Assembly: GCA_902612605.1 (NCBI GenBank) | Contig: CACMDY010000003.1 | Span: forward strand, 105,253 to 156,063 | Direction: 5' to 3' | DNA: 50,811 nucleotides | From: an uncultured Pelagibacteraceae bacterium | Lineage (GTDB): Bacteria > Pseudomonadota > Alphaproteobacteria > Pelagibacterales > Pelagibacteraceae | Part shown: positions 34,983-43,837 of the stretch, in pieces | How the letters are laid out: each line of letters begins with the position of its first letter | Position numbering within the stretch: position 1 is the stretch's first letter | Notes under the pieces: generated by a model | What the model was told of the DNA's origin: nothing | Seen by the model: only the letters and a program-made list of their open reading frames with translations | The model's database searches: none | Made by a program: the position numbers and the translations under genes

Positions 34983-36014
34983 TTATTTTCCGTTCTTTCT
35001 TCCACCAAAGACGGTATTTATTATTTTTGTCGGGTTGATTGACCCAACGGTTTTATTATTTTCATCTATAACTGCTACAGATTTTTCTTGCGTTAATATT
35101 TTTTCTGCAACATTTTCTATAATTTCATTTTTTGAAACCTTAACATCACCTAAATTATTAGATATAGATTCATCCATTACATCTTCAATTAATAAAACTT
35201 TTTCTCTAGGTACTTCTTCAGTAAATTTTCTTACATATTCTGTGGCTGGGTTTAAAACTATATTTGCAGGTGTATCTAGTTGTTCAATTATACCATCTTT
35301 CATAATTGCAATTCGATCAGCAAGTTTTAATGCTTCATCAAAATCATGAGTAATAAACATAATTGTTTTTTGTAATTTTTCTTGAAGTCTTAAAAATTCA
35401 TCTTGCATTTCTTTTCTAATTAAAGGATCTAAAGCAGAAAAAGGTTCATCTAAAAACCATATATCAGGCTCAACTGCTAGGGATCTTGCAATACCCACTC
35501 TTTGTTGTTGTCCACCTGAAAGTTCTCTTGGAAAATAATTTTCTCTTCCATCAAGTCCAACTAATTTAACCATCTCCATTGCTTTATTAATGCTCTCCTC
35601 AGTTTTGATACCTTTGATTTGAAGAGGAAAAGCTATATTTTCTACAACGGTTTTGTGTGGAAGAAGAGCAAAGCTTTGGAAAACCATTCCCATTTTGTTT
35701 CTTCTAAGTTCAATTAACTCTTTATTATTTAAATTTAATAAATCTTGACCTTCAATGAAAATTTTTCCACCTGTTGCATCTGTTAATCTTGATATACACC
35801 TTAGTAAAGTTGACTTACCAGATCCAGATAAGCCCATTACAACAAGCATCTCTCCTTTTGCCACTTCAAAAGAGGCATTGTTAACACCTACTATACAACC
35901 ATTTTCTTGAAATGTTTTAGCATCAACATTGCCATTTGAATCTTGAAGCATCTTTTTGGCGTTTTCACCAAAAATTTTATAAACTGCTTCGCATTTGATT
36001 ACTGCTTCAGACAT
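34983..36014 (-). CDS. tmoV: TMAO/betaine-type ABC transporter ATPase
   Basis: The 343-aa protein is a ProV/OpuAA-type ATPase. Walker A is GLSGSGKST (61-69) and the signature is RELSGGQQQRVGIARSL. Walker B is IWFLDEPFSALDP and the switch is FITHDFDEALKLA. A C-terminal region (about 280-340) resembles a degenerate CBS pair, ending in KSVAVIDENNKTVGSI. It starts at ATG 36014 and powers the fused permease TmoW, 3 bp downstream. The gene order tmoX, MORN, 183-aa, tmoV, tmoW is unusual because two unrelated small genes lie inside the transporter unit. Confidence 0.9.
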   Translation of the reverse strand: MSEAVIKCEAVYKIFGENAKKMLQDSNGNVDAKTFQENGCIVGVNNASFEVAKGEMLVVMGLSGSGKSTLLRCISRLTDATGGKIFIEGQDLLNLNNKELIELRRNKMGMVFQSFALLPHKTVVENIAFPLQIKGIKTEESINKAMEMVKLVGLDGRENYFPRELSGGQQQRVGIARSLAVEPDIWFLDEPFSALDPLIRKEMQDEFLRLQEKLQKTIMFITHDFDEALKLADRIAIMKDGIIEQLDTPANIVLNPATEYVRKFTEEVPREKVLLIEDVMDESISNNLGDVKVSKNEIIENVAEKILTQEKSVAVIDENNKTVGSINPTKIINTVFGGRKNGK

Positions 36015-36078
36015 AATTCTTATAAAAATATACGAAAATTAATTAAATTAAAATCAATATAATTGAAGCTTATTTCCA

Positions 36079-36630
36079 TTAAAAATTTTTAATAAAATAA
36101 ACCCTTGTATCAATTCCAGTACTTAAAAAACTTAAGGCTTCACCACTTACTTTAATTGTTTCGTCTACTCCTACGTTATTTCCACTAACTGTAAAACCTG
36201 CAAAACATTTCTTTTTTTCAGCATCCCATTCAACAAATGTTTCATCAATCTTGTTGCCGTTAATAGTATAAATTTCATGTGCTCTAAAATTTAAGAAATT
36301 TGCACCCATTATTGCTCTTTGGGGGATAAGCTTTGTGGCATTACACACTCCCTCATACAATTCATCTGATAGTTTATAATGATCAGTACCATCAAAAGTT
36401 ACTAATATACCCGAGGGAAGTTTTGAAATTAATGCACTTAGTTTTCTCTCTTTTGCAATTCTCTCTTCTTCCAATTTCATTTTTCTAACTAATTCATCAC
36501 CCTCACTAAATATATTATTTAAAATAGCAAAAGAAGAAATTATGACTATTATTAAAATTATTAGTCCTATAAATTGTTTTATGTTCTCGGGTAATCCTTT
36601 TAATCTATTAAATGAAGTTTCGTTCGACAT
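36079..36630 (-). CDS. Hypothetical single-helix membrane protein, 183 aa
   Basis: I do not recognise this protein. A hydrophobic helix (FIGLIILIIVIISSFAILNNI, about 20-41) is followed by a charged stretch (KMKLEEERIAKERK) and then a roughly 110-residue soluble region with two cysteines (one in GVCNAT, one in KKKCFAGFTV). The soluble part has the alternating pattern of a small beta-rich domain. Its start overlaps the MORN gene stop by one base (TAATG). It lies 64 bp upstream of tmoV. Its place suggests a membrane-linked accessory of TMAO transport, but no role is visible. Confidence 0.7.
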   Translation of the reverse strand: MSNETSFNRLKGLPENIKQFIGLIILIIVIISSFAILNNIFSEGDELVRKMKLEEERIAKERKLSALISKLPSGILVTFDGTDHYKLSDELYEGVCNATKLIPQRAIMGANFLNFRAHEIYTINGNKIDETFVEWDAEKKKCFAGFTVSGNNVGVDETIKVSGEALSFLSTGIDTRVYFIKNF

Positions 36631-37007
36631 TAATCTTGTAATTTACCGTTTTTCCAAATTCCTATTTTTTGGTCTCCATTAGCCCAAGTAAATGTTCCCT
36701 CGCCATTCATAAAACCATTAGCCCACTCTCCTTCATAAGTAGACCCATCTGGGAAAGTTAAAGTTCCAACTCCACTCCAAACACTATTTTTAAACTCACC
36801 TTTATAGATATATCCATTTGGCCATGTTTCTACACCTTGACCATTTTTTTTTGTTCCTACCCACTCACCTTCATAAGTAGTTTTATCTGTATAAACCCAT
36901 TTTCCATATCCATTTTCACAGTTACCTTCTTTACATCCGGTGCTTCGAGCGAAAACTGATGAACTTATTAATAAACTTAAAAAAATGTAAAAAAGATATT
37001 TTCTCAT
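36630..37007 (-). CDS. Secreted MORN-repeat protein
   Basis: The 125-aa protein has a signal peptide (MRKYLFYIFLSLLISSSVFA). About four MORN repeats follow, for example YEGEWVGTKKNGQGVETW, YKGEFKNSVWSGVGTLTF and YEGEWANGFMNGEGTFTW. MORN repeats form a beta-strand plate and often bind lipids or proteins. It is encoded just after the tmoX terminator and coupled to the 183-aa membrane protein gene. Repeat-based identity is strong; function is unknown. Confidence 0.88.
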   Translation of the reverse strand: MRKYLFYIFLSLLISSSVFARSTGCKEGNCENGYGKWVYTDKTTYEGEWVGTKKNGQGVETWPNGYIYKGEFKNSVWSGVGTLTFPDGSTYEGEWANGFMNGEGTFTWANGDQKIGIWKNGKLQD

Positions 37008-37042
37008 AACTGTATTTTACACAAATCTTTATAAAGAAAAAT

Positions 37043-37063
37043 CCCCCCCAACAGAATTGGGGG
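37043..37063 (-). terminator. Intrinsic terminator after tmoX
   Basis: On the minus strand, CCCCCAA, a five-base loop (TTCTG) and TTGGGGG form a seven-bp stem followed by GGATTTTTCTTT. It lies about 27 bp after the tmoX stop and 36 bp before the MORN gene start. It probably makes tmoX the dominant product while allowing some read-through to the transporter genes. Confidence 0.82.
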
Positions 37064-37089
37064 AGATCTTAATTTTTTAACTTTTATCC

Positions 37090-38034
37090 TTATTTAAGGA
37101 AAGCTTTCCAAGTTGATTCGTTATCAGCTAACCATTTTTTAGCTGCATCTTCGTGAGTCATTTTGTCAACGTCTACTAAAGCTGCCATTGCACCAATTTG
37201 ACTTGTTGAAAATGACAATTTTTTAAACGCTGCTGCTGCATCTGGATGAGTTTTTGGAAAATCTTCGTGTACTGCTTTTTTCAAATAACCATCCGGAGAA
37301 CCACATTTTCCGTCACCACCATCTGCTGGTCTGCAACCAGCTGTGTATGGAGGGAAGTCGATAAATGTAAAACCAGCACCATCAGTAAAGTTTGGTGTCC
37401 AGTTGAAAATTATAGTTCCTCTTCCTTCTTTTTCAGCAGCTGCTAACTCTGCCCAAAGTGCATCAGCACCTCCAGCAAACTTAACCCACCATAAATCACC
37501 TAAGCCTAGTGCATCAATCCTTTGAGGGATTAAGTCACCATGCCAAGTTTGTGGTCCTTCCAACATTCTTCCTTTTCCATCTGGAGAGTCAGGTGTTGTA
37601 AAGTTTTTTGCACAGTCTGGATTTTTTAGAGCTGTCCAATCTGGTAGACCTGGACATAGACCTTTTTCAACAACCCAGTTTGGATATCCCATATCCTCAA
37701 GAGTTCTTGCTTCATGATCACCCCAGTCTAACAAACCACCTTTGTCTAAAGCTGTTGTAAATGACTTACCGAAAGCAGATTCCCATACCTCATGAGATAT
37801 GGTTACATCACCAATTCTAATTGACTCGTAAACCGCTTGAGAGTCAGCATTTACATATTTAACATTGTTACCCATGCTTTCAAAGATTCCACCAATAACA
37901 TATGCCATAACAATTTGACTTGACCAGTTATGAGTTGGGATCACTATGGGTTTTTTACTGTCAGCGTTAGATATTCCTGCAAAGCTTACTACAGTAATTA
38001 CTATAGCTGAGAGTAAAGATAGTATTTTCTTCAT
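37090..38034 (-). CDS. tmoX: TMAO-binding periplasmic protein, ABC transporter
   Basis: The 314-aa protein has a signal peptide (MKKILSLLSAIVITVVSFAG). The mature protein is an OpuAC/ProX-type fold rich in Trp and aromatic residues (HNWSSQIVMAYVIGGIFES, SHEVWESAF, GYPNWVVEKG, GPQTWHGDL, FNWTPNF), as expected for an aromatic box that binds a quaternary ammonium or TMAO. The four cysteines CPG, DCAKN, GCRP and KCGS may form disulfides. It is divergent from tdm, separated by 141 bp with a likely promoter. Among betaine-type ligands, TMAO is favoured by tdm and tmm; glycine betaine remains possible. Confidence 0.88.
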   Translation of the reverse strand: MKKILSLLSAIVITVVSFAGISNADSKKPIVIPTHNWSSQIVMAYVIGGIFESMGNNVKYVNADSQAVYESIRIGDVTISHEVWESAFGKSFTTALDKGGLLDWGDHEARTLEDMGYPNWVVEKGLCPGLPDWTALKNPDCAKNFTTPDSPDGKGRMLEGPQTWHGDLIPQRIDALGLGDLWWVKFAGGADALWAELAAAEKEGRGTIIFNWTPNFTDGAGFTFIDFPPYTAGCRPADGGDGKCGSPDGYLKKAVHEDFPKTHPDAAAAFKKLSFSTSQIGAMAALVDVDKMTHEDAAKKWLADNESTWKAFLK

Positions 38035-38067
38035 TTATTTCTCCTCTCTTAATATATTAAGTAAGTA

Positions 38068-38096
38068 AGTATCCTTAAATTTAATCTCACAGTCAA
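38068..38096 (-). promoter_or_regulatory. Predicted tmoX promoter
   Basis: On the minus strand TTGACT (38096-38091) and GATACT (38073-38068) are spaced by exactly 17 bp. The first matches the -35 consensus at five of six positions and the second matches the -10 at four. Transcription would begin about 25 nt before the tmoX ATG at 38034, leaving a short leader with GAGGAG (38041-38046 complement). Good spacing makes this more than chance, but it was found by eye. Confidence 0.5.
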
Positions 38097-38175
38097 CAAA
38101 AGTTGGTACTAAAATTTATATATACAATTAATCAGTACTGATTTATTCTTAAACATAAGTAATCATTGATTTAAA

Positions 38176-40515
38176 ATGTTAGAAGAAAATTTAAGAATAA
38201 ATGAACCTGGTTTAAATGTTTTGCCACCTGGAGTTGAAAGATATGTAGTTAATGGCGGTGGATTAACAGGAGTTCAGGTTTTTCCGGATGATGAAATTGA
38301 AATTATTAATAATGAAGGAAATCAAATTTGTGAAATAGTTGTTTTTAATTCTGATGGAAATTCAGATCCATCAATTTTAAATTTAAAATCATCTAAATCA
38401 GAAAATGATATAATTAAAATTTTAAATAGAAATGAAGAAAGTTCGAAAATTGCTTTGCGCCAATTAGAAAAAAGAAATCTTAAAATTGCAAAATCTAAAT
38501 CTTCAATCCTTTTTGATAAAGACACTCCACCAGGAGAGAAAATTAAAATAAGTTCAAAAGATAAATGTTATTGCATTTTTTCTGCACCTGGTAATGATAT
38601 GTTGGTTCATGAACAAAATCCTCCTACAGAATTAACTTTATTTATTAAAAGAAATAATATTGTTGACTATAAAGAACATAGAATAATTCCAGATCCAATT
38701 TTTGATCCTCTAGACGAAAAAAATATTGCAAAACAATCAGCAATTTCTTTTGAAGTTAAAGAAGGAGATTATATTCAAATAATTTGTCCAACTGGTAGAC
38801 AATGTTCAGATTTTGTTGCTTTTGATACAGCTAAATTAGGTAAAGGTATTGAAAAAGGTTTAGATTGGCAAACAACCAGGACCTTTATGGGAAATACATT
38901 TCCAGGACCAGGATTGTATTCAAAATTTTATGATACTGACCATGAGCCTTTAGTAGAAGTAATAAGAGATACTGTTGGTAGACATGACACTTTTAATCTT
39001 GCTTGTACATCGAAGTATTACGAAGATGCTGGTTATTTTGGGCATCCAAATTGCTCAGATAACTTAAGTGGTGCTATGGAAAATTTTGGGGTTAATAGAC
39101 AAAAGGGATGGCACGCTATAAATTTATTTTTTAATACTTCAGCAGGAGGCTTAAATACCGTACTTTCTGATGAGTCATTTGCTAGACCTGGAGATTATGT
39201 AATATTAAGAGCTTTAAAAGATTTAACCTGCGGAACATCAGCCTGTCCAAGTGATATAGATCCATGTAATTCATGGAACCCTACAGATATTTTTGTTAGA
39301 ACTTACGAAAAAAAAAGAGAATTTACAAAATCTTTTGCATTTAGAATGAAACCAGACTCAGAATTAAAACTAACAAAAAATACAGGATTTCATGAAAGAA
39401 CTTCTAAGTTAACAAGAAACTTTGTTGATGCTAGAGGATATTGGCTACCCAATGATTACACTAAACACGGAGTAATAAATGAATATACAGCGTGTAGAGA
39501 AAAAGCAGTTTTAATTGATTTATCTTCTTTAAGAAAATTTGAAATATTAGGTCCAGATGCAGAAGAATTAATGGACTATACTTTAACTAGAAATATTAAA
39601 AAATTGTCAGTTGGACAAATTGTTTATTCTTCGATGTGTTATGAAAATGGTTCTATGTTTGATGATGGAACATTGTTAAAAATGAGTGACCATGGATTTA
39701 GATGGGTATGTGGTGATGAATACGCAGGTGAATGGTTAAAAGAACAAGCAAAAAAGAAAAAATTTAATGTTTTAGTTAAAAACTCTACTGATCAAATAAA
39801 TAATATTTCTCTACAAGGACCAAACAGTAGAAAAATTTTAGAAAAGTTTATTTTTACTCCACCAACACAACCTTCTATTTCAGAATTACAATGGTTTAGG
39901 TTTACAATCTGTAGAGTAAAAGAACTTAGTGGAATTCCATTAATGGTTTCTAGAACTGGATACACAGGCGAGTTAGGATACGAAATATGGTGTCACCCTT
40001 CAGATGCACCAGCGGTTTGGGATGTGCTTATGGAAGCTGGCAAAGATGAAGGAATAATACCTGCTGGTTTTGGAGCATTAGATTTATTAAGAATTGAAGC
40101 TGGACTAATATTATTTGGTAATGAATTTGACGGCCAAGTTGACCCTTTTGAAGCTGGTGTTGGATTTACGGTTCCTTTAAAAACAAAAACAGCAGATTTC
40201 ATCGGTAAAGAAGCATTAATAAAGAGAAAAGAAAATCCGCAAAAGAAATTAGTTGGATTAGAACTTGTAGGCAAAGAAAAAGCTAATCACGGTGATTGCG
40301 TTCACATTGGAAGATCCCAAGTTGGCGTAGTTACAAGCGGATGTCTATCTCCTACTTTGAATAAAAATATTGCTTTGTGCAGAATTGATGTGGGTCATTC
40401 AGAAATAGGTATGAACGTTGAAGTCGGTAAAATTGATGGACATCAAAAAAGAATACCTGCTAAAATTGTTGGTTTCCCGCATTACGATCCTCAAAAAACA
40501 CGTGTAAAATCTTAA
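38176..40515 (+). CDS. tdm: Trimethylamine N-oxide demethylase
   Basis: The 779-aa protein has the Tdm layout: an N-terminal DUF1989-like domain (about residues 190-375) fused to a C-terminal GcvT-like THF-binding domain (about 410-779). Cysteines C277, C293 and C357 have the same spacing as the metal-site cysteines I recall for Methylocella silvestris Tdm (C263, C279, C343). GRQCSDFVAF and ALKDLTCGTSACPSD are DUF1989-type motifs. The enzyme splits TMAO into dimethylamine and formaldehyde, and the folate domain can capture the C1 unit. It starts at ATG 38176 and ends at 40515 overlapping the next ATG (TAATG). It is divergent from tmoX. Confidence 0.92.
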   Translation: MLEENLRINEPGLNVLPPGVERYVVNGGGLTGVQVFPDDEIEIINNEGNQICEIVVFNSDGNSDPSILNLKSSKSENDIIKILNRNEESSKIALRQLEKRNLKIAKSKSSILFDKDTPPGEKIKISSKDKCYCIFSAPGNDMLVHEQNPPTELTLFIKRNNIVDYKEHRIIPDPIFDPLDEKNIAKQSAISFEVKEGDYIQIICPTGRQCSDFVAFDTAKLGKGIEKGLDWQTTRTFMGNTFPGPGLYSKFYDTDHEPLVEVIRDTVGRHDTFNLACTSKYYEDAGYFGHPNCSDNLSGAMENFGVNRQKGWHAINLFFNTSAGGLNTVLSDESFARPGDYVILRALKDLTCGTSACPSDIDPCNSWNPTDIFVRTYEKKREFTKSFAFRMKPDSELKLTKNTGFHERTSKLTRNFVDARGYWLPNDYTKHGVINEYTACREKAVLIDLSSLRKFEILGPDAEELMDYTLTRNIKKLSVGQIVYSSMCYENGSMFDDGTLLKMSDHGFRWVCGDEYAGEWLKEQAKKKKFNVLVKNSTDQINNISLQGPNSRKILEKFIFTPPTQPSISELQWFRFTICRVKELSGIPLMVSRTGYTGELGYEIWCHPSDAPAVWDVLMEAGKDEGIIPAGFGALDLLRIEAGLILFGNEFDGQVDPFEAGVGFTVPLKTKTADFIGKEALIKRKENPQKKLVGLELVGKEKANHGDCVHIGRSQVGVVTSGCLSPTLNKNIALCRIDVGHSEIGMNVEVGKIDGHQKRIPAKIVGFPHYDPQKTRVKS

Positions 40516-40865
40516 TGTCAAAATCATCAAAGGATTTACTGGAATTTTGGGAAGATCAAATGAAACTGTCCCATACATCCAGTAATTACTTTTTCAGAAA
40601 GTCTCCTTCACATTATCACATGATGTTGATTGTGATGAATTCCTATAAATTAAATGAAAACTTATCTGTCGAGGAACTTAAGACTAGACTTTTCAAAACC
40701 TCTAGACCCAAATCTGCACTCATGATCAAAGAAGCTTGTGATAAAGAATTTTTTTACCTCGAGAAAACCGGAAATGACCATAGAAAAAAGTACGTTTTAC
40801 CCACACAGAATTTTGTTAATGAATTTAACGAATATTTGAAAACTCTCAAAAATTTGAGTTTTTAA
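40515..40865 (+). CDS. Small winged-helix-like protein, 116 aa
   Basis: The 116-aa protein is soluble and translationally coupled to tdm by a TAATG overlap. It has helix-turn-helix character: an N-terminal helix, then LSVEELKTRLFKTSRPKSAL, MIKEACDKEFFYLEKT and a beta-wing-like basic end (GNDHRKKYVLPT). This looks like a MarR-like or other winged-helix regulator without a ligand domain. It is a natural candidate for sensing TMAO degradation products or DNA binding near tdm/tmoX, but this is not shown. An RNA-binding role is another option. Confidence 0.6.
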   Translation: MSKSSKDLLEFWEDQMKLSHTSSNYFFRKSPSHYHMMLIVMNSYKLNENLSVEELKTRLFKTSRPKSALMIKEACDKEFFYLEKTGNDHRKKYVLPTQNFVNEFNEYLKTLKNLSF

Positions 40866-40954
40866 TTAAAAATCTAATAAATATTTAGAATTTATATAAA
40901 TTATATATAAAAATTATTATATTCTTTCCTTTGCTAAAAAATTAAAGTTGACCC

Positions 40955-42283
40955 ATGTCGTTACCGACAAAAGCAAAAGTTGTAATAATTGGTGGAGGAA
41001 TTCACGGGTTAAGTACTGCTTGGAAACTTTCCGAAAAATATAAAAATCCAAACGATGTAGTTGTCCTAGAAAAAAAAGACACTGCTGCAGGTGCAAGTGG
41101 AATTGCATGTGGAGTTGTTAGAAATAATTATTTTCAACCAGCAATGAGAGAATTAATGGCTCATTCAGTTAGTGTTTGGGAAAGTGATCCAGAGGCATTT
41201 AAATATAATGCTGTTGGCTATATGCAAATTTCTCCAGAAGTAATGCATAAAGATGTTGCAAGTATTTATGAACAACAAAAAGCTATTGGATATGAATCAG
41301 AATTTATAGAAGGTGAAAAAGATTGCATGAAATATATGCAAGGAATTTTTAGTGATTGGCAAGCAAAAGGTATTACATCAGTCTTGCATGAAAAAAAAGG
41401 TGGATATGCATTTAATAAGGACTCAATTAAAGCACTAGAGAAAAAAGCAAATTTAAACGGTGTAAACGTTCATAAAGGAGTAAAGGTTACAGGTTTTAAA
41501 AGAGGGAGCAACAGCAATGCAATTACTGGCGTGGTTACAGATAAAGGTACAATTGATTGTGATCAGGTAGTTATTGGAGCAGGACCATGGGTAAGAGATT
41601 TTTGGAATATGTTGGAGTTACCAAAAACTACTAACATAAAAGATGCTAAAAATGGAAAAATGCATGAAGTTGAAATGTGGAAGTACTGGTTTTTACAAGA
41701 AGGTGTATTGGGTGTAGATGCAGATTATTTAAAAACTAATGAAGGTAAACCGCCTCCAGTAATTCATGTTGATACAGATGCACCACTTTATTCTGACAAA
41801 GATGGTAAAATAATTACAGAAGACTTATGGGGTATATATTATAAACCTGATATTGAAGGATTGGGAGTTCAAGGTGGAACATCACCTTACATTGTTCAAA
41901 AACATTTTGATGAAGTTAAAGTTGACCCATATGGAATTGACTCTCCTGAATATCAAACTACTGATAAATTTTCTGATATGTGGACTTCAGCACTTGCACA
42001 TATTCAGAAACGTTTTGTTGGTAAATCTCATTTGTATAGAAAGGGACCATCAGGAGGATTGGGTTGTTTAACTCCAGATTCATTCCCGATATTCGATAGA
42101 TTTTTTGAAAATGTTTACATGATTGCAGATGCAAATCATGGTTATAAAATGATAGGTGTTGGGCACCTTGTTGCACAAGAAATTTTAGGTCAAGAAAGTG
42201 AATTACTAAAACCGTTCAGGTTCGATAGATATGAAAAAGGCAAACTTCATCCGACATCGAACAGTCCGTTTCCTTGGAGTTAA
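40955..42283 (+). CDS. SoxB-like FAD-dependent oxidoreductase
   Basis: The 442-aa protein is a DAO-family enzyme. The FAD site reads VVIIGGGIHGLSTAWKLSE, followed by VLEKKDTAAGASGIACGVVR. The C-terminal end is MIADANHGYKMIGVGHLVAQE. It is clearly related to the SoxB protein of this window (both have an R-N/S-N motif, then a W near residue 75-90). Asn in GGYAFNKDSIK takes the place of SoxB H184, so covalent FMN attachment is unlikely. It has an insert around residues 230-310 (LKTNEGKPPPVIHVDTDAPL). It lies between tdm and gmaS. Dimethylamine or N-methylglutamate are the likely substrates by context, sarcosine-like compounds the alternative. Confidence 0.85.
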   Translation: MSLPTKAKVVIIGGGIHGLSTAWKLSEKYKNPNDVVVLEKKDTAAGASGIACGVVRNNYFQPAMRELMAHSVSVWESDPEAFKYNAVGYMQISPEVMHKDVASIYEQQKAIGYESEFIEGEKDCMKYMQGIFSDWQAKGITSVLHEKKGGYAFNKDSIKALEKKANLNGVNVHKGVKVTGFKRGSNSNAITGVVTDKGTIDCDQVVIGAGPWVRDFWNMLELPKTTNIKDAKNGKMHEVEMWKYWFLQEGVLGVDADYLKTNEGKPPPVIHVDTDAPLYSDKDGKIITEDLWGIYYKPDIEGLGVQGGTSPYIVQKHFDEVKVDPYGIDSPEYQTTDKFSDMWTSALAHIQKRFVGKSHLYRKGPSGGLGCLTPDSFPIFDRFFENVYMIADANHGYKMIGVGHLVAQEILGQESELLKPFRFDRYEKGKLHPTSNSPFPWS

Positions 42284-42350
42284 TTTATCTAAGTAGACAA
42301 ACGTTTTTTTTTCAGTTACCTTTTTGATCTGAAAATTCAAAGGGGGAAGA

Positions 42351-43820
42351 ATGACGGATCTTGAAAAACACGTAAACCAACCAGGTAGAGCTAAACTCGT
42401 CAAAAAGGTTAGAGAAAAAATAAACGAATTAGGAATTACTTATATCTATTATCAATTTATTTCAGTAACTGGAAGAGTTGTTGGAAAAGGAATACCAGCA
42501 GACCACTGGGAAAGAACTGCAGAAAAAGGTTTTCAATTGGTTTATGGAGCAACAGCAAATTTATTTTTAGATCGTCATAATAATTATATTGGATATGGTC
42601 CAGAAGCTATGGAATTGGTAGGAATACCTGATCCAGAAACTTTTGTTCAATTGCCATGGGATAAGAGAGTTGGAAGAGTTTTTGTTACTTGTTTTAGAAA
42701 TAGAGAAGAAAGAAAAAATCCAGGTGGTCATTTAACAAGTGACTGCAGAGGTAATCTTAGAATTTTCATGAATGAGTTCAAAAAGAAACATGGATTAGAA
42801 TTAAGAGTTGGAACAGAGCCTGAAATGATGTGGTTAACAAAAAATCCTGACGGAACTCCAACTGGACAAGGTTTCTCAAAACCTTTCTGTTATCATATTG
42901 ATCAATTTGAATCATTAAGACCTGTGTTTATGAAGGTTATTGAATACGCAAAAGCGATGGGTCTTGATATGATCCAAGGTGACCATGAAGATGCTCCTGG
43001 TCAATTAGAGCTTAACTGGACATTTGATAATGTTTTAAGAAATGCTGATAGATTATCTACGTATAGACAAATTTGTGCTCAAGTAGCAAGAGAACATAAT
43101 CTTATAGCTTGCTTTATGACTAAACCATTTATGGGAGTTTCAGCAAGTGGATGTCACACCAACATGTCTTTGTGGAAAGGTGGAAAAGTATCAGTAAACA
43201 AATTGGGTAACAAAAAACTTCCAGGAGTAGAAGAAGTCTTTAGCTATGTATCCGGTGGAACTAATACTTTCATGCCAGATACTAAGGATATGCAATTGCC
43301 TGGAAAGATTGGATTACAATCAATTGCAGGGATAATGAAACACTTACCAGCTTTAACAGCAATTGGTTCTTCGACAGTGAACTCATATAGAAGATTATGG
43401 GATCAAGGTTTTTGGGCACCAGTATATGCTGACTGGGGTTATCAAAATAGAACATGTGGTCTAAGAGTATCTGCTCCAGGTAGATTTGAGTACAGATCAG
43501 TTGACTCTATGCATAATCCATATTTATTAGGTGCAGCATTACTTAAAGCTTGTGATGAAGGAATATCTAAAAAAATGAAACCAGCCAAACCTGAGTCTAG
43601 AAATATATATGAAGCTCAAAAAGCTGGTAAAGATGTTAAAAAACTTCCACTAAGTTTAGGTGAAGCTTTAGATAGATTGGCGGAAGATGAGGTAATAAAA
43701 TCATCAATGCCAGATGAAATGTATAAAGTATTTAATTGGTACAAACGAGATGAGTGGGAAAAATTCTTGGGTGCAACAACACAATGGGATCTTGATACTT
43801 ATCTGGATTGTTTACCATAA
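42351..43820 (+). CDS. gmaS: Gamma-glutamylmethylamide synthetase (glutamine synthetase family)
   Basis: The 489-aa protein is of the glutamine synthetase fold: an N-terminal GS beta-grasp (GITYIYYQFISVTGRVVGKG), the VGTEPEMMWL segment for metal, GDHEDAPGQLELNW, ASGCHTNMSLW and GRFEYRSVDSMHNPYLLGAAL. Length and gene context match GmaS, which joins methylamine to glutamate with ATP to give gamma-glutamylmethylamide. mgsABC directly downstream supports this. It starts at ATG 42351 after AAAGGGGGAAGA. It is the first gene of the N-methylglutamate set, which follows tdm on the same strand. Confidence 0.93.
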   Translation: MTDLEKHVNQPGRAKLVKKVREKINELGITYIYYQFISVTGRVVGKGIPADHWERTAEKGFQLVYGATANLFLDRHNNYIGYGPEAMELVGIPDPETFVQLPWDKRVGRVFVTCFRNREERKNPGGHLTSDCRGNLRIFMNEFKKKHGLELRVGTEPEMMWLTKNPDGTPTGQGFSKPFCYHIDQFESLRPVFMKVIEYAKAMGLDMIQGDHEDAPGQLELNWTFDNVLRNADRLSTYRQICAQVAREHNLIACFMTKPFMGVSASGCHTNMSLWKGGKVSVNKLGNKKLPGVEEVFSYVSGGTNTFMPDTKDMQLPGKIGLQSIAGIMKHLPALTAIGSSTVNSYRRLWDQGFWAPVYADWGYQNRTCGLRVSAPGRFEYRSVDSMHNPYLLGAALLKACDEGISKKMKPAKPESRNIYEAQKAGKDVKKLPLSLGEALDRLAEDEVIKSSMPDEMYKVFNWYKRDEWEKFLGATTQWDLDTYLDCLP

Positions 43821-43837
43821 TTTAATAAGGAAATTAT

